This document shows positions 41,080 to 49,927 of a DNA stretch of 64,000 bases, piece by piece (position 1 is the first letter of the stretch; each line of letters starts with the position of its first letter). The position numbers were made by a program, and so were the translations under genes. Below the pieces are notes generated by a model that saw only the letters and a program-made list of their open reading frames with translations, made no database searches and was not told the origin of the DNA. The DNA comes from RHKX01 sp964497825 (lineage in GTDB: Bacteria > Actinomycetota > Thermoleophilia > Solirubrobacterales > 70-9), in assembly GCA_964497825.1 (NCBI GenBank), contig CAZCFA010000001.1:1-64000 (forward strand), written 5' to 3'.

Positions 41080-42030
41080 ATGAGCGCAGCGTCCGATCTC
41101 GTCCCCCGGCTGCTCGATGGCGACAAGCGCGCGCTCGCGCGGGCGATCTCGCTGATCGAGAACGGCGATCCGGCTGGCGCCGAGGTCGTGGCCGAGCTCT
41201 ACCCGCGCACCGGCTCGGCGCGGGTGGTCGGCATCACCGGGCCGCCCGGCGTCGGCAAGAGCACGCTGATCGGGGCGCTGGTGGGGGCGCTGCGCGAGCG
41301 CGACCGCCGCGTCGGCGTGCTCTCGATCGACCCCTCGAGCCCGTTCACGCGCGGGGCGCTGCTCGGCGACCGGATCCGCCTCTCCGAGCACTTCCTCGAC
41401 GACGGCGTCTTCATCCGCTCGATGGCCAGCCGCGGCGCTCTCGGCGGCCTCGCCGAGGCGTCGTTGCAGGCGGCGCTCGTGATCGATGCCGCGGGAGCGG
41501 AGGACGTCCTGCTCGAGACCGTCGGCGTCGGCCAGGCCGAGATCGACATCGTCGACCACGCCGACACCGTGGTGCTGACGCTGATGCCGGGATCGGGCGA
41601 TTCGATCCAGGCGCTGAAGGCGGGCGTGATGGAGATCCCCGACGTGATCGTCGTCAACAAGGCCGAGCATCCGCTCGCGGACACGATGGTGCGCGAGGTG
41701 CGGACGGCGCTCTCGCTCGGCCCGAAGGGCGAATGGAAGGTGCCGATCGTCAAGACGGTGGCGTCGAAGGGCGAGGGCATCGACGAGCTGCTCGACGCGA
41801 TCGAGCGCCACCGCGCCCGGATCGAGGAAACCGGCACGCTGGCGGAGCGGCGGGCGCGCAACCTCCGCAACGAGGTGCTGGCGCTGGCGGCGGCGCGGAT
41901 GCGGCGCCGGCTCGAGCTCAGGGTGGGGGAGGACCCTGAGGTCGCGGCGCTGCTCGAGCGCGTCACCAGCCGCGAGATCGATCCGGCCACCGCCGCCGGC
42001 AGGTTGCTAGAACTCGGCGAGGATGGCTGA
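41080..42030 (+). CDS. meaB: MeaB-type G-protein chaperone of acyl-CoA mutase
   Basis: This is a 316-residue P-loop GTPase of the MeaB/ArgK family, which protects and reloads B12-dependent acyl-CoA mutases. Walker A GPPGVGKSTL lies near residue 54, with VLSIDPSSPFTRGALLGDRIRL, ETVGVGQAEIDIVDHADT and the G4 motif VVNKAE. The likely client is the mutase encoded by 56.1 and 58.6 kb. The start MSAASD is preferred because a TAGTCC hexamer lies just upstream and an earlier GTG-type start adds only basic residues. It overlaps the next gene by 8 nt. Confidence 0.93.
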   Translation: MSAASDLVPRLLDGDKRALARAISLIENGDPAGAEVVAELYPRTGSARVVGITGPPGVGKSTLIGALVGALRERDRRVGVLSIDPSSPFTRGALLGDRIRLSEHFLDDGVFIRSMASRGALGGLAEASLQAALVIDAAGAEDVLLETVGVGQAEIDIVDHADTVVLTLMPGSGDSIQALKAGVMEIPDVIVVNKAEHPLADTMVREVRTALSLGPKGEWKVPIVKTVASKGEGIDELLDAIERHRARIEETGTLAERRARNLRNEVLALAAARMRRRLELRVGEDPEVAALLERVTSREIDPATAAGRLLELGEDG

Positions 42031-42472
42031 GCAGTCCGAGGCGGCCGCCGCGGAGCCGGCGGAGAGCAGCGACGGCGAGCGCGGCTGGCTCGCCGAGCGC
42101 GAGGGGATCGACGCCGCGCGCGCCTGCGTCGGCGCGAAGCTCGACGACTCGGGCGGCAGCTCGGTCGGCAGGGTCGAGGCGGTGCTGGTCGACGCCGCCG
42201 ACGGCGCCCCGACCTGGCTCGTCGTCCGGCTCGGCCGGTTCGGCAGGCGCGCCGCCGTTCCCTTCGACTACACGGCCGCCGGGGCCGGCCGCGTCTGGAC
42301 CCCGTTCGCGCGCGAGACGATCCGCGCCGCCTCCGAGATCGACCCCGTCGCCGGCTTCAGCGTCGCCGACGAGCGCGCGCTCGCCGACCACTACGGGGTG
42401 CCCGCGGGCAGCGGCCGGCTCGCCGCGATCGCCGGCCGCGGCGAGGAGGTCCCGGGCTCAGTCCCCGCTTGA
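42023..42472 (+). CDS. PRC-barrel domain protein 1
   Basis: This 149-residue protein has a PRC-barrel: VGAKLDDSGGSSVGRVEAVLVDAADGAPTWLVVRLGRFGRRAAVPF, then WTPFARETIRAASE and a C-terminal LADHYGV. PRC-barrels bind RNA or proteins in ribosome maturation, photosynthetic complexes and division. It is translationally coupled to meaB. A second PRC-barrel protein with the same motif order is encoded at 43254. The two probably form a lineage-specific set with the coiled-coil genes nearby. Confidence 0.8.
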   Translation: MAEQSEAAAAEPAESSDGERGWLAEREGIDAARACVGAKLDDSGGSSVGRVEAVLVDAADGAPTWLVVRLGRFGRRAAVPFDYTAAGAGRVWTPFARETIRAASEIDPVAGFSVADERALADHYGVPAGSGRLAAIAGRGEEVPGSVPA

Positions 42473-42931
42473 GCCCTCGCCCTCCGGCGCCGCCTCGGCC
42501 TCCTCGATCTCCTCGGCGTAGCTCCGTTCGAGGGTCTGCGTCGCCATCTCGATCGCCGCCAGCACCTCGTCGAGCTCGGCGAGCTGGCGCCCGACCGACG
42601 GGTCGGGCTCGCCCGCGCCCTCCGTCGTCGCCGGCTCCGATTCAAGCTTCGCTCGCGGCTCGAGCGCGTCCTCGGTCGCCGGCGCTCCCGGCTCCGGCTC
42701 GCCCCGCTCGGGTGCGAGCGCCGCGCGCAGCTCGCCCAGCGTCCGGTCGTGCTGGGCGAAGGCGAGCCACAGCGCCGCGATGTCGCGGCGCAGCTCATCG
42801 AGCTCGGCATCGCGGGCGTCGAGCTCGCTCGCGCGCGCTTCGAGCGCCTGCTCGACGTCCGCTCGCTTGTAGCCGAGCAGGCGCCGCCGCATCCGTGGCG
42901 CGCCCGCCGCCGTCTCGTCGGTCTCGCTCAC
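42458..42931 (-). CDS. DivIVA-like coiled-coil protein
   Basis: From the GTG at 42931 the protein has 157 residues. It starts with MRRRLLGYKRADVEQALEARASELDARDAELDELRRDIAALW, where G-Y-x-x-x-x-V-E-x-A-L followed by a coiled coil is the DivIVA/Wag31 N-terminal pattern. A second helix follows (VGRQLAELDEVLAAIEMATQTLERSYAEEI). The tail is acidic. It may act as a polar or septal scaffold. It converges with the PRC-barrel gene and overlaps it by 15 nt. Confidence 0.65.
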   Translation of the reverse strand: MSETDETAAGAPRMRRRLLGYKRADVEQALEARASELDARDAELDELRRDIAALWLAFAQHDRTLGELRAALAPERGEPEPGAPATEDALEPRAKLESEPATTEGAGEPDPSVGRQLAELDEVLAAIEMATQTLERSYAEEIEEAEAAPEGEGSSGD

Positions 42932-42940
42932 CCTGGAGCG

Positions 42941-42946
42941 AGTATA
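42941..42946 (-). promoter_or_regulatory. Leaderless-type -10 element (TATACT)
   Basis: On the minus strand TATACT ends 9 nt before the GTG of the DivIVA-like gene. The gap between contains CCAGG but no real Shine-Dalgarno sequence. Confidence 0.45.
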
Positions 42947-43253
42947 GGAGCGCACGGCGAGCCGTCAGGCGCGCTTCGCGGGCAGCTGGGCGCTGATCCG
43001 GCAGAAGCTCTCCGCCGCGGCCGGGTCGTTGACCTTCCAGGAGCCCGGCAGCGTGATGCCGGCCGCTCGGTGGGGGACGGCGCTGCCCACCGGAGAGGTC
43101 GCCGACTGGCCCCGGAGCCCGACGGTGGCGTCGCCCGCGGCGGCTTCAGGCACGTTCCGGGGCCGTTTGCTCGTAGCCGGCACGCGGGACGGGTGGTAAC
43201 GTGCCGCGACGCGGGTTGGCTGCTGGATGCCCGCCCGGAGGATGACAGGACGG

Positions 43254-44342
43254 ATGATGGCCGCGGCCGAGTTGCGTGGGGGAGGCAAACCGAAGCTGAA
43301 CGAGGCGCTCGGCTGGATCGGCTCGCGCGTCGACGACATCTACGGCACCGGCGTCGGCCGCCTCGAGGACGTCTGGATCGACCCCGGAACCGGCGCGCCG
43401 CGCTGGCTGCTGGTCAAGGAGGGCCGGTTCGGCGGCCGCAGCACGCTGATCCCGTTCGAGGACGCCACCGCCGGCGCCGGCCACGTCTGGGTTCCCTACG
43501 AGCGCGACGTCGTTGGCGCCGCGCCCGAGATCGAGCCCGGCGCGCCGCTCACCCAGCAGGTCGAGGCGGCGCTGCGGAGCCATTACGCCGCCAACGTGCC
43601 GAGCTCGATCTCCTACGGGTCGGGTGGCCGGTCCGAGCAGGCGCCGTCCGAGCGCCGGCGCGGATCGTCGATCGGGACCGCGACGATCCGCTTCGACCCG
43701 CCGCCGGAGCCGGGTTCCGCCGAGCCGTTCTCGTCGGGGCGAGCGGACCGCGAGCGCCAGCCGCCGCCGCAACCACCGATGATCCGCGGACCTCGAGCCG
43801 ACCGGCGGGTGGGTGAAGCGGATGAGGACGAGGAGGCTTTCACGCCGCGGCTGCCGCAACGACCGGCGCCGCCGATCGCGGCTCCCGACCCGCGGAGCGC
43901 CTGGGCCGAACCGGGGCCGGTCGATGCCGGGCGGCAGGGCGAGCCGCCGCAGCCCTCATGGGCGGGCGCCTACGCGCCGCCGCAGGCCGAACGCGGCCGT
44001 GCACCGCAGCCCGGCGATCACGGGGTGACGCAACCGCGGCGCGACTACGGGCAGCAGCCGCCGCGCGCGTACGCGCCTCCGCAACGCGACTACGGGCCGC
44101 CGGAGCAGGCGCCGCCGCCGCGGGGCTACGCGGCGCCCGCCGGGCCGCGGCAGCCCGTCGGCGGCTGGCAGCGGCCCGCGCCCGATCCCGCCCAGGGGCC
44201 GGTCGATCAGCTCCGGGCGCTCGCCGCGGCCGGCCGCAGCCACTACGTCGAGATCGAGCTCAGCGGTGAGCTGACGATCCGCGGCGAGCTGCGGGCCATC
44301 CGCGTCACCCCCCGCGGCGTCGAGCACGACGACCGCCGCTAG
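43254..44342 (+). CDS. PRC-barrel domain protein 2 with Pro/Gln/Tyr-rich tail
   Basis: Residues 15-110 are a PRC-barrel (LGWIGSRVDDIYGTGVGRLEDVWIDPGTGAPRWLLVKEGRFGGRSTLIPF) followed by LRSHYAAN, the same order as the smaller paralogue at 42023. Residues 130-315 are low-complexity, with repeats of RDYGQQPPRAYAPPQ type that could phase-separate or bind partners. The last 45 residues form a short folded piece (HYVEIELSGELTIRGELRAIRVTP). The start is uncertain among ATGs at 43227, 43242 and 43254. Confidence 0.7.
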   Translation: MMAAAELRGGGKPKLNEALGWIGSRVDDIYGTGVGRLEDVWIDPGTGAPRWLLVKEGRFGGRSTLIPFEDATAGAGHVWVPYERDVVGAAPEIEPGAPLTQQVEAALRSHYAANVPSSISYGSGGRSEQAPSERRRGSSIGTATIRFDPPPEPGSAEPFSSGRADRERQPPPQPPMIRGPRADRRVGEADEDEEAFTPRLPQRPAPPIAAPDPRSAWAEPGPVDAGRQGEPPQPSWAGAYAPPQAERGRAPQPGDHGVTQPRRDYGQQPPRAYAPPQRDYGPPEQAPPPRGYAAPAGPRQPVGGWQRPAPDPAQGPVDQLRALAAAGRSHYVEIELSGELTIRGELRAIRVTPRGVEHDDRR

Positions 44343-44414
44343 CCGCCGCGGTTCCAAGAAGCGGTCGGGCCGGCCGGTCAGGGCGGTGACGGCGCCGGTA
44401 CAGCCGTTGTCGGC

Positions 44415-45191
44415 TTACGCGGCGAACGCGCTCGGTCGGGAGTGGCCCTGCGTGTCGCGAGCCGGCTCCGTGCCCGCCCGGCGCTCCGGCTCGCGGGCGA
44501 TCCGGTCGGCGGTCGCCGCGAGCGCGCGGATGAACGCGTCGAACTGGGCGCGCACGCGCTCGGCATCGTCCATGCCGGCGGTCAGCGCCGCGGCGCGGTC
44601 GCTGATCCCATCGGAGAGCCTGGCGATCCGCTGCTGGCGCTCGGAGACCATCCGCGCGGCGACCCGGCGGGCGTTCTCGACGTGGCGGGTCGCGTCGACC
44701 TCGACCTGATTCCAGCGCACCCGAATCGCCTCCTCGGCCTCGCGCCGGGCCTGCGCCGCCTCGTGCTCGACGGCGCTGACCATCGACGCCACGAGGCTGT
44801 CGGCGCGCCGCTTCGCCGACTCGAGATAGGCCCGCGCCTCGAGCTCGGCCTCGCGCAGCCGGCGGTCGAAGGCGCGGTTGCGTTCGATCGCCGCGCCGGC
44901 CTCGGCCTCGGACGGCGCGGGGCTCGGAGCGGGCGCGCGATCCGGGCCTGCGACGGTCGCGGACCCCGGGCCCGCGGCGAGGATCGCCCGTTCGCCGGCG
45001 CGCCGCGCGCGCTCGACGTCCTGCTGCCCCTCGCCGAGCCGCCGGGTGAACTCGCGGGTGGCGCGATCGAGCTCGCCGAGCGCCGCCTCGAGCTCGGCCG
45101 CAGCGGGCGCGGAGGCCGGCGGCGGCGGCGCCGGGCGATGGCCGCCGGGAACGCGCGCGTTGCGGGATCCGTCCCCTTCCTGTGCAGCCAT
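44415..45191 (-). CDS. Coiled-coil protein, paralogue 1
   Basis: This 258-residue protein is mostly long helices: a first coiled coil (ELEAALGELDRATREFTRRL), then residues 105-235 with RAYLESAKRRADSLVASM and VENARRVAARMVSERQQRIARLSDGI. The same segment, in the same order, recurs in the neighbouring gene at 45339-46199, so the two are paralogues. The pattern resembles DivIVA/SepIVA-like scaffolds, without a clear family match. The final 25 residues are polar. Confidence 0.65.
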   Translation of the reverse strand: MAAQEGDGSRNARVPGGHRPAPPPPASAPAAAELEAALGELDRATREFTRRLGEGQQDVERARRAGERAILAAGPGSATVAGPDRAPAPSPAPSEAEAGAAIERNRAFDRRLREAELEARAYLESAKRRADSLVASMVSAVEHEAAQARREAEEAIRVRWNQVEVDATRHVENARRVAARMVSERQQRIARLSDGISDRAAALTAGMDDAERVRAQFDAFIRALAATADRIAREPERRAGTEPARDTQGHSRPSAFAA

Positions 45192-45338
45192 CGTCACTCC
45201 TTCTCGGGGTTCGCGGACGCGGGCCCCGCACGAGGTCCGCCGCGGCCAGTCTAGGTTTGGTCCCGGCGGTAACCGGTGCCAGGAAAGCCGCTCTTTGCGG
45301 GGGGCGGGGAGGCCGCCGTCAGCGCGCCCGCGGGGCGC

Positions 45339-46199
45339 TCAGCGCCGGCTCGCAGTCCACGGAACCTGGGCGCCCTCGCCGCTGCCGGGCCCGAACACCT
45401 CGTCGAGCACGGCACCGGTGTCATCGAGCCCGAGGGCGTGGTGCAGGTGCTCGCGAACGGCGCCCCGGGTCGCCCCCGTCGCCGCCATCTGGATCGCCAC
45501 CATCCGCGCCTCGTCCTGCTCGCGCCAGCCGTGCTCGGCGCCGGTGCTCGCCGCCGGGACGGGATCGCCGCCGAGCCCGCGCCAGCCCGGGGCCGCCGGG
45601 GCGCGGGCGGGGTGAGTCGGCTCCGCAGAGGCCCGTGGCGGGGCGACCGCCTCGCGGGCCGGGTAGCCCGGCTGGGGCGGGCCCGCGGCGGGGCCGTAGG
45701 CGTCGGCCGCGAACGGCGCCGCATCGCCCCCTTGCCGGTAGGGCTCCGCCGCCGCATACGGCTGCGGGACCGGTTCCCGCTCGGCCGCGGCGGTGGCCGC
45801 ATGGCGGGCGCCGAACGGGGGCGGCTCGAACTCGGTGCCGCCGCCGTCAGCCTCGCGGGCGAGCCGCTCGGCGGCGTCGCCGAGCGCGCGGACGAGGTTC
45901 TCGAAGCCCTGCCTGACCGGCGCCGCGTCGTCGAGCCGGGCGATCACGGCCTCGGACTTGGCGACGAGCTCGTCGCTGAGCTCGCCGATCCGGCGCTGGC
46001 GCTCGGCGACGAGGTCGTCGGCGCGGCGGCGGGCGTTGTCGAGGTAGCCGGCCGCCTCGACCCGCGCCTCCTCGCGCAGCCGCGCCGCCTCGCGCTCGAC
46101 CGCATCGAGGATCGAGCCGACCCGGCGCGAGATCTCCGGCGCGGCGATGCTGCCGGGGCCGGTCCCCTGCGGCGGCGGGGCTTGTTCGTCTTCGGTCAT
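45339..46199 (-). CDS. Coiled-coil protein, paralogue 2
   Basis: The protein of 286 residues from the ATG at 46199 has an N-terminal coiled coil (ISRRVGSILDAVEREAARLREEARVEAAGYLDNARRRADDLVAERQRRIGELSD) homologous to its neighbour, a Pro/Ala/Tyr-rich linker (residues 125-215) and a C-terminal conserved helix pair (ARMVAIQMAATGATRGAVREHLHHALG...VLDEVFG). It is probably a cytoplasmic or membrane-associated scaffold. It is separated from its paralogue by 147 bp. Confidence 0.65.
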   Translation of the reverse strand: MTEDEQAPPPQGTGPGSIAAPEISRRVGSILDAVEREAARLREEARVEAAGYLDNARRRADDLVAERQRRIGELSDELVAKSEAVIARLDDAAPVRQGFENLVRALGDAAERLAREADGGGTEFEPPPFGARHAATAAAEREPVPQPYAAAEPYRQGGDAAPFAADAYGPAAGPPQPGYPAREAVAPPRASAEPTHPARAPAAPGWRGLGGDPVPAASTGAEHGWREQDEARMVAIQMAATGATRGAVREHLHHALGLDDTGAVLDEVFGPGSGEGAQVPWTASRR

Positions 46200-46280
46200 C
46201 GCGATCGGGGCCAGCGAACGGAGCGGCAACCTCACCTTATCCCGTACGGCGATCCGCCCACGCTGATCGCGGTCGCCGCC

Positions 46281-47414
46281 TCAGCAGCCGAGCGCGCGGG
46301 CGATCACCAGCTGCTGGACCTCGTCGGTGCCCTCGCCGATCGTCAGGATCTTCGCGTCGCGGTAGTGGCGGCAGACCGGATACTCCTCGATGTAGCCGTA
46401 GCCGCCGTGGATCTGGACCGCCTCCTCGGCGCAGCGGACCGCGAGCCGGCCCGTCTTCAGCTTCGCCTGGGCCGCGGTCAGCGTGAACGGCTCGCCGCCG
46501 TCCTTCTGCAGCGCCGCCCGGTAGGTGAGCAGCCGCGCCGCCTCGATCTCTGTCGCCATGTCGGCGAGCTTCGCCGAGATCGCCTGGAAGCGTGCGATCG
46601 GCTGCCCGAACGCATTGCGCTGCTTCGCGTAGGCGAGCGCCTCGTCGAGGCAGCCCTGGGCGAGCCCGAGGCCCATCGCGGCGACGCCGATCCGGCCGCC
46701 GTCGAGGATCTGCAGGAACTGCTTGAAGCCGTTGCCGCGCGGGCCGAGCAGGTTGGCCTCGGGCACGCGGGCGCCGTCGAAGGCGAGCGGCCGGGTGTCG
46801 GAGGCGTGCCAGCCCATCTTCCGGTAGGCGGCGCCGATCTCGTAGCCCGGGGTGCCGTTGGGGACGATGATGTTCGAGATCTCGTCGGGCCCGGTGCGGG
46901 CGGTGATCGTCACGCAGGCGGAGATCTCGGTTCCCGAGTTGGTGATGAACTGCTTGGCGCCGTCGATCACCCACTCGCCGCCGTCGAGCGCCGCCGTGGT
47001 GCGGACGTTGCCGGCGTCGGAGCCGGCCTCGGGCTCGGTCAGCCCGAACGCCGCCAGCCGCTGCCCCGAGCACAGCGACGGCAGCCACTCGCGCTGCTGC
47101 TCGGCGCTGCCCCACAGGTGGATCGGCATCGTCCCGAGCGAGGTGTGCGCCGCCATCGTGATCGCCGTCGAGGAGTCGATCCGGGCCAGCTCCTCGACCG
47201 CGAGCGCGTAGGAGAGCGTGTCGGCGGCGCCGCCGCCGTACTCGGCCGGGAACGGGATCCCCATCAGCCCGAGCTCGCCCATCGCGGCGACGAGCTCGTA
47301 GGGAAACGCCTTCGTCCGGTCCTGCTGCTCGGCCCGGGGCGCGACCTCGCGCCGGGCGAAGTCGCGCACGGTGTCGCGCAGTAGCCGCTGCTCGTCGCTG
47401 AGGTCGAAGTCCAT
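46281..47414 (-). CDS. Acyl-CoA dehydrogenase
   Basis: This 377-residue flavoenzyme is complete from MDFDLSDEQRLLRDTVRDFA. It has the family signatures LTEPEAGSDAGNVRTTA, FITNSGTEI, FGQPIARFQAISAKLADM and the C-terminal QIHGGYGYIEEYPVCRHYRDAKI. The catalytic Glu of the short/branched-chain group is present in TIGEGTDEVQ. It oxidises acyl-CoA and should donate electrons to the ETF encoded at 59.1 kb. The exact chain-length specificity is not predictable. Confidence 0.93.
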   Translation of the reverse strand: MDFDLSDEQRLLRDTVRDFARREVAPRAEQQDRTKAFPYELVAAMGELGLMGIPFPAEYGGGAADTLSYALAVEELARIDSSTAITMAAHTSLGTMPIHLWGSAEQQREWLPSLCSGQRLAAFGLTEPEAGSDAGNVRTTAALDGGEWVIDGAKQFITNSGTEISACVTITARTGPDEISNIIVPNGTPGYEIGAAYRKMGWHASDTRPLAFDGARVPEANLLGPRGNGFKQFLQILDGGRIGVAAMGLGLAQGCLDEALAYAKQRNAFGQPIARFQAISAKLADMATEIEAARLLTYRAALQKDGGEPFTLTAAQAKLKTGRLAVRCAEEAVQIHGGYGYIEEYPVCRHYRDAKILTIGEGTDEVQQLVIARALGC

Positions 47415-47454
47415 GGCGGCGCCGATCTTGGCAGGCGCGCGACCGCGGCGGCGG

Positions 47455-49773
47455 TCAGGCTTGCCGAGCGCCGGCGAGCGCGGCGTGGATCGCCGCCGCT
47501 TCCCCGGGCCGTCCGAGCAGGTAGCCCTGGCCGTAGCGGCAGCCGAGCTCGCGCAGGCGCTCGAGCTGCTCGGGCCGCTCGATCCCCTCGGCGACGACGC
47601 GCAGCCCGAGGCTCTGGCCGATGTCGAGGATCGCCTTGACCAGCGCCGCGTCATCGCCGGCCGGGCCGAGGCCGTCGACGAACGGCTTCGGGATCTTCAG
47701 CTGGTCGATCGGGAAGTGCTGGAGGTGCTGCAGCGAGGAGAAGCCGGTGCCGAAGTCGTCGATCGCGAGCTCGACGTCGAGGTCGCTGAGCTCCTGCAGC
47801 AGCGCCGCCATCCGCCGCGCGTCGCTGCCGAACGCGGTCTCGGTCAGCTCCAGGGTCAGCGTCCCGGGCCGGATCCCGGAGCCGGCGAGGACATCACGCA
47901 CGGCCTCGACGATGCCGCCCTGCTCGAGCTGGATCAGCGACACGTTGACGCTGACGGCGACGTCGCCGCCGGCCGCGGCCTCGCGCTGCCAGCGTGAGGC
48001 GGCCCGCGTCGCGTGATCGAGCACGAAGCGACCGAGCCCGACGATCGCGCCGGTCTGCTCGGCCAGCGGGATGAAGTCGGCGGGGGCGAGGGCGCCGCGG
48101 GCCGGGTGATCCCAGCGGGCCAGCGCCTCGACCGCGACGATGCGCCGGGCCTCGAGCTCGAAGATCGGCTGGTAGTGGACGTCGAGCTGCCCGGCGAGGA
48201 TCGCCCGCTTCAGCTCGGCCTCGAGCGCGAGCCGCTCGACCACCGCCGCGTGCAGCTCGGGGCGGAAGCGCTCGTAGCCGGAGCCGCGGCGCTTCGCCTC
48301 ATACATCGCCAGGTCGGCGTTGCGCAGCAGATCCTCGCTGCGGCTGCCGCCGGTCGCGATCCCGATGCTGCCGGCGAGGAACACCTCCATGCCGCGAACG
48401 GCGAACGGCTCCTCGAGCGCCCGCAGGATGCGCTCGGCCAGCTCCCGCGGATCAGTTCGCGAGGTGTCGTCGATCAGGACCGCGAACTCGTCGCCGCCGA
48501 ACCGCGCGACCGCGTCCTCGGCACCGATGCAGCCGAACAGCCGCCGGCCGACGGCGACGAGCAGCTCGTCGCCGGCCGCGTGACCGAGGCTGTCGTTGAC
48601 GTTCTTGAACTGGTCGAGGTCGCAGAACAGGATCGCCGCCTCGCTCCCGTGCCGTTCGGCCCGGGCCAGCGCCGTGTCGAGCCGGTCGGCGAGCAACGCC
48701 CGGTTCGGCAGCTTCGTCAGCGGGTCCTGAAGCGCCTGGTCGATCGCGTCCTGGACGGTGCGCGCGTCGGTCAGCGCGATGCTCGCGTGCTTGGCGAAGG
48801 CGACGAGGATGTCGCGCTCGGCCGCGGTGAACCCGTGGCCGTCCTTCGCGCGGGCGACGGCGAGGCTGCCGACGACCCGGTCGCCCTCGCGGACCGGCGC
48901 CGCCATCGCCGCGCGCAGGCCGCGCTCGGCGAACTGCGGGATCGCCTCCTCGCGGCGGTCATAGCCGTCGATCACGACCAGCTCCTCGCGCAGGATCGCC
49001 TGGCCGCCGGCGCCCTCGCCGACGCGGCCGAAGCGGATCTCCTCGAGCAGCTCGGGCGCGACCCCGCGCGAGGCGACCAGGGTCATCCGCGAGCGGTCGT
49101 CGCGGTCGACCAGCCGCAGGCCGACGGTCTCGTCGCTGAGCAGCTCGGCGGCGCCGTCGACGATCGCCTCGAGCACGTCGTCGATCGCCAGCCGGGCGAC
49201 GATCGAGCTCTGGATCCGCGACAGCCGCTCGAACAGGAGCTGGCGCTCGAGCAGCGACTCGAGCAGGCGCTCGTTCTCGGCCCCACGGCGCTCGCTCTCG
49301 AGCCGCAGCGCGCGCTCGGAGCGCATCGTCCGGAGCGCCCGCAGCGTCAGCGCCAGCACCCGCGCGAACCCGCGCAGCAGGTTCGCCTCCTCGCCGTCGA
49401 AGGCCCCGTCGCGGCGGGCGAGGACGAGGCCGTCGAGATCGGGGTCGACGATCGTGACGGCGGTCGCGTGACAGCGGCCGATCGCCTCGAGCGCCAGCGA
49501 TCCCGTCTCGCCGGCGAGGATCGCGGCGATCGCCGGCCCCGGATCGGGCTCGGCGTCGAGGCCGACCGAGGCGACGATCTCGCCGCCGCCGACGATCGCC
49601 GCCGCCGCCGATCCGGTCGTTCGCACGGCGCGCTCGATCGCCGTCGCGATCGCCGCGTCGGCGTCTTCGCAGCCGGCCAGCGCCGCGACGAGCTCGTCGA
49701 GACGCGCGGCCGTCGAGGCCCGGTCGCCGACCGGCGTCCGCCGCGGGTCGCGGATCGTCCCCGCGTCGGTCAT
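47455..49773 (-). CDS. GAF-GGDEF-EAL cyclic-di-GMP protein
   Basis: This 772-residue soluble protein has a GAF-like region (residues 15-150), a second GAF domain (about 180-335, IVDGAAELLSDETVGLRLVDRD), a GGDEF domain with intact RFGGDEFAVLI (near 423), and an EAL domain with VEALARW (near 548), SVNVSLIQL, ELTETAF and AIDDFGTGFSSL. Both catalytic sites look complete, so it could make and degrade c-di-GMP, with GAF domains tuning the balance. No membrane segment is present. Confidence 0.92.
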   Translation of the reverse strand: MTDAGTIRDPRRTPVGDRASTAARLDELVAALAGCEDADAAIATAIERAVRTTGSAAAAIVGGGEIVASVGLDAEPDPGPAIAAILAGETGSLALEAIGRCHATAVTIVDPDLDGLVLARRDGAFDGEEANLLRGFARVLALTLRALRTMRSERALRLESERRGAENERLLESLLERQLLFERLSRIQSSIVARLAIDDVLEAIVDGAAELLSDETVGLRLVDRDDRSRMTLVASRGVAPELLEEIRFGRVGEGAGGQAILREELVVIDGYDRREEAIPQFAERGLRAAMAAPVREGDRVVGSLAVARAKDGHGFTAAERDILVAFAKHASIALTDARTVQDAIDQALQDPLTKLPNRALLADRLDTALARAERHGSEAAILFCDLDQFKNVNDSLGHAAGDELLVAVGRRLFGCIGAEDAVARFGGDEFAVLIDDTSRTDPRELAERILRALEEPFAVRGMEVFLAGSIGIATGGSRSEDLLRNADLAMYEAKRRGSGYERFRPELHAAVVERLALEAELKRAILAGQLDVHYQPIFELEARRIVAVEALARWDHPARGALAPADFIPLAEQTGAIVGLGRFVLDHATRAASRWQREAAAGGDVAVSVNVSLIQLEQGGIVEAVRDVLAGSGIRPGTLTLELTETAFGSDARRMAALLQELSDLDVELAIDDFGTGFSSLQHLQHFPIDQLKIPKPFVDGLGPAGDDAALVKAILDIGQSLGLRVVAEGIERPEQLERLRELGCRYGQGYLLGRPGEAAAIHAALAGARQA

Positions 49774-49927
49774 CGCGGCACCCGGGCCGAGCGCGAGCCG
49801 CGCCCGGCCGAGCCCCGGCAGCCGGGAACGCTCGTCTCGCTCTCGCTCGCTGGCGTAACGGTCCCCATCGCCGGGACCATCGGCTATCCGCTGCGGTTCG
49901 TTGAGTCCGGGGCGGCGTCGTGGCCGA

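Noticed and set aside
42965..43339. Minus-strand 124-codon frame between the DivIVA-like and PRC genes
   Set aside because: The first part overlaps the PRC gene. The last 35 codons (ending SFCRISAQLPAKRA) have high GC3 and could be a gene remnant, but no start or family supports a call.
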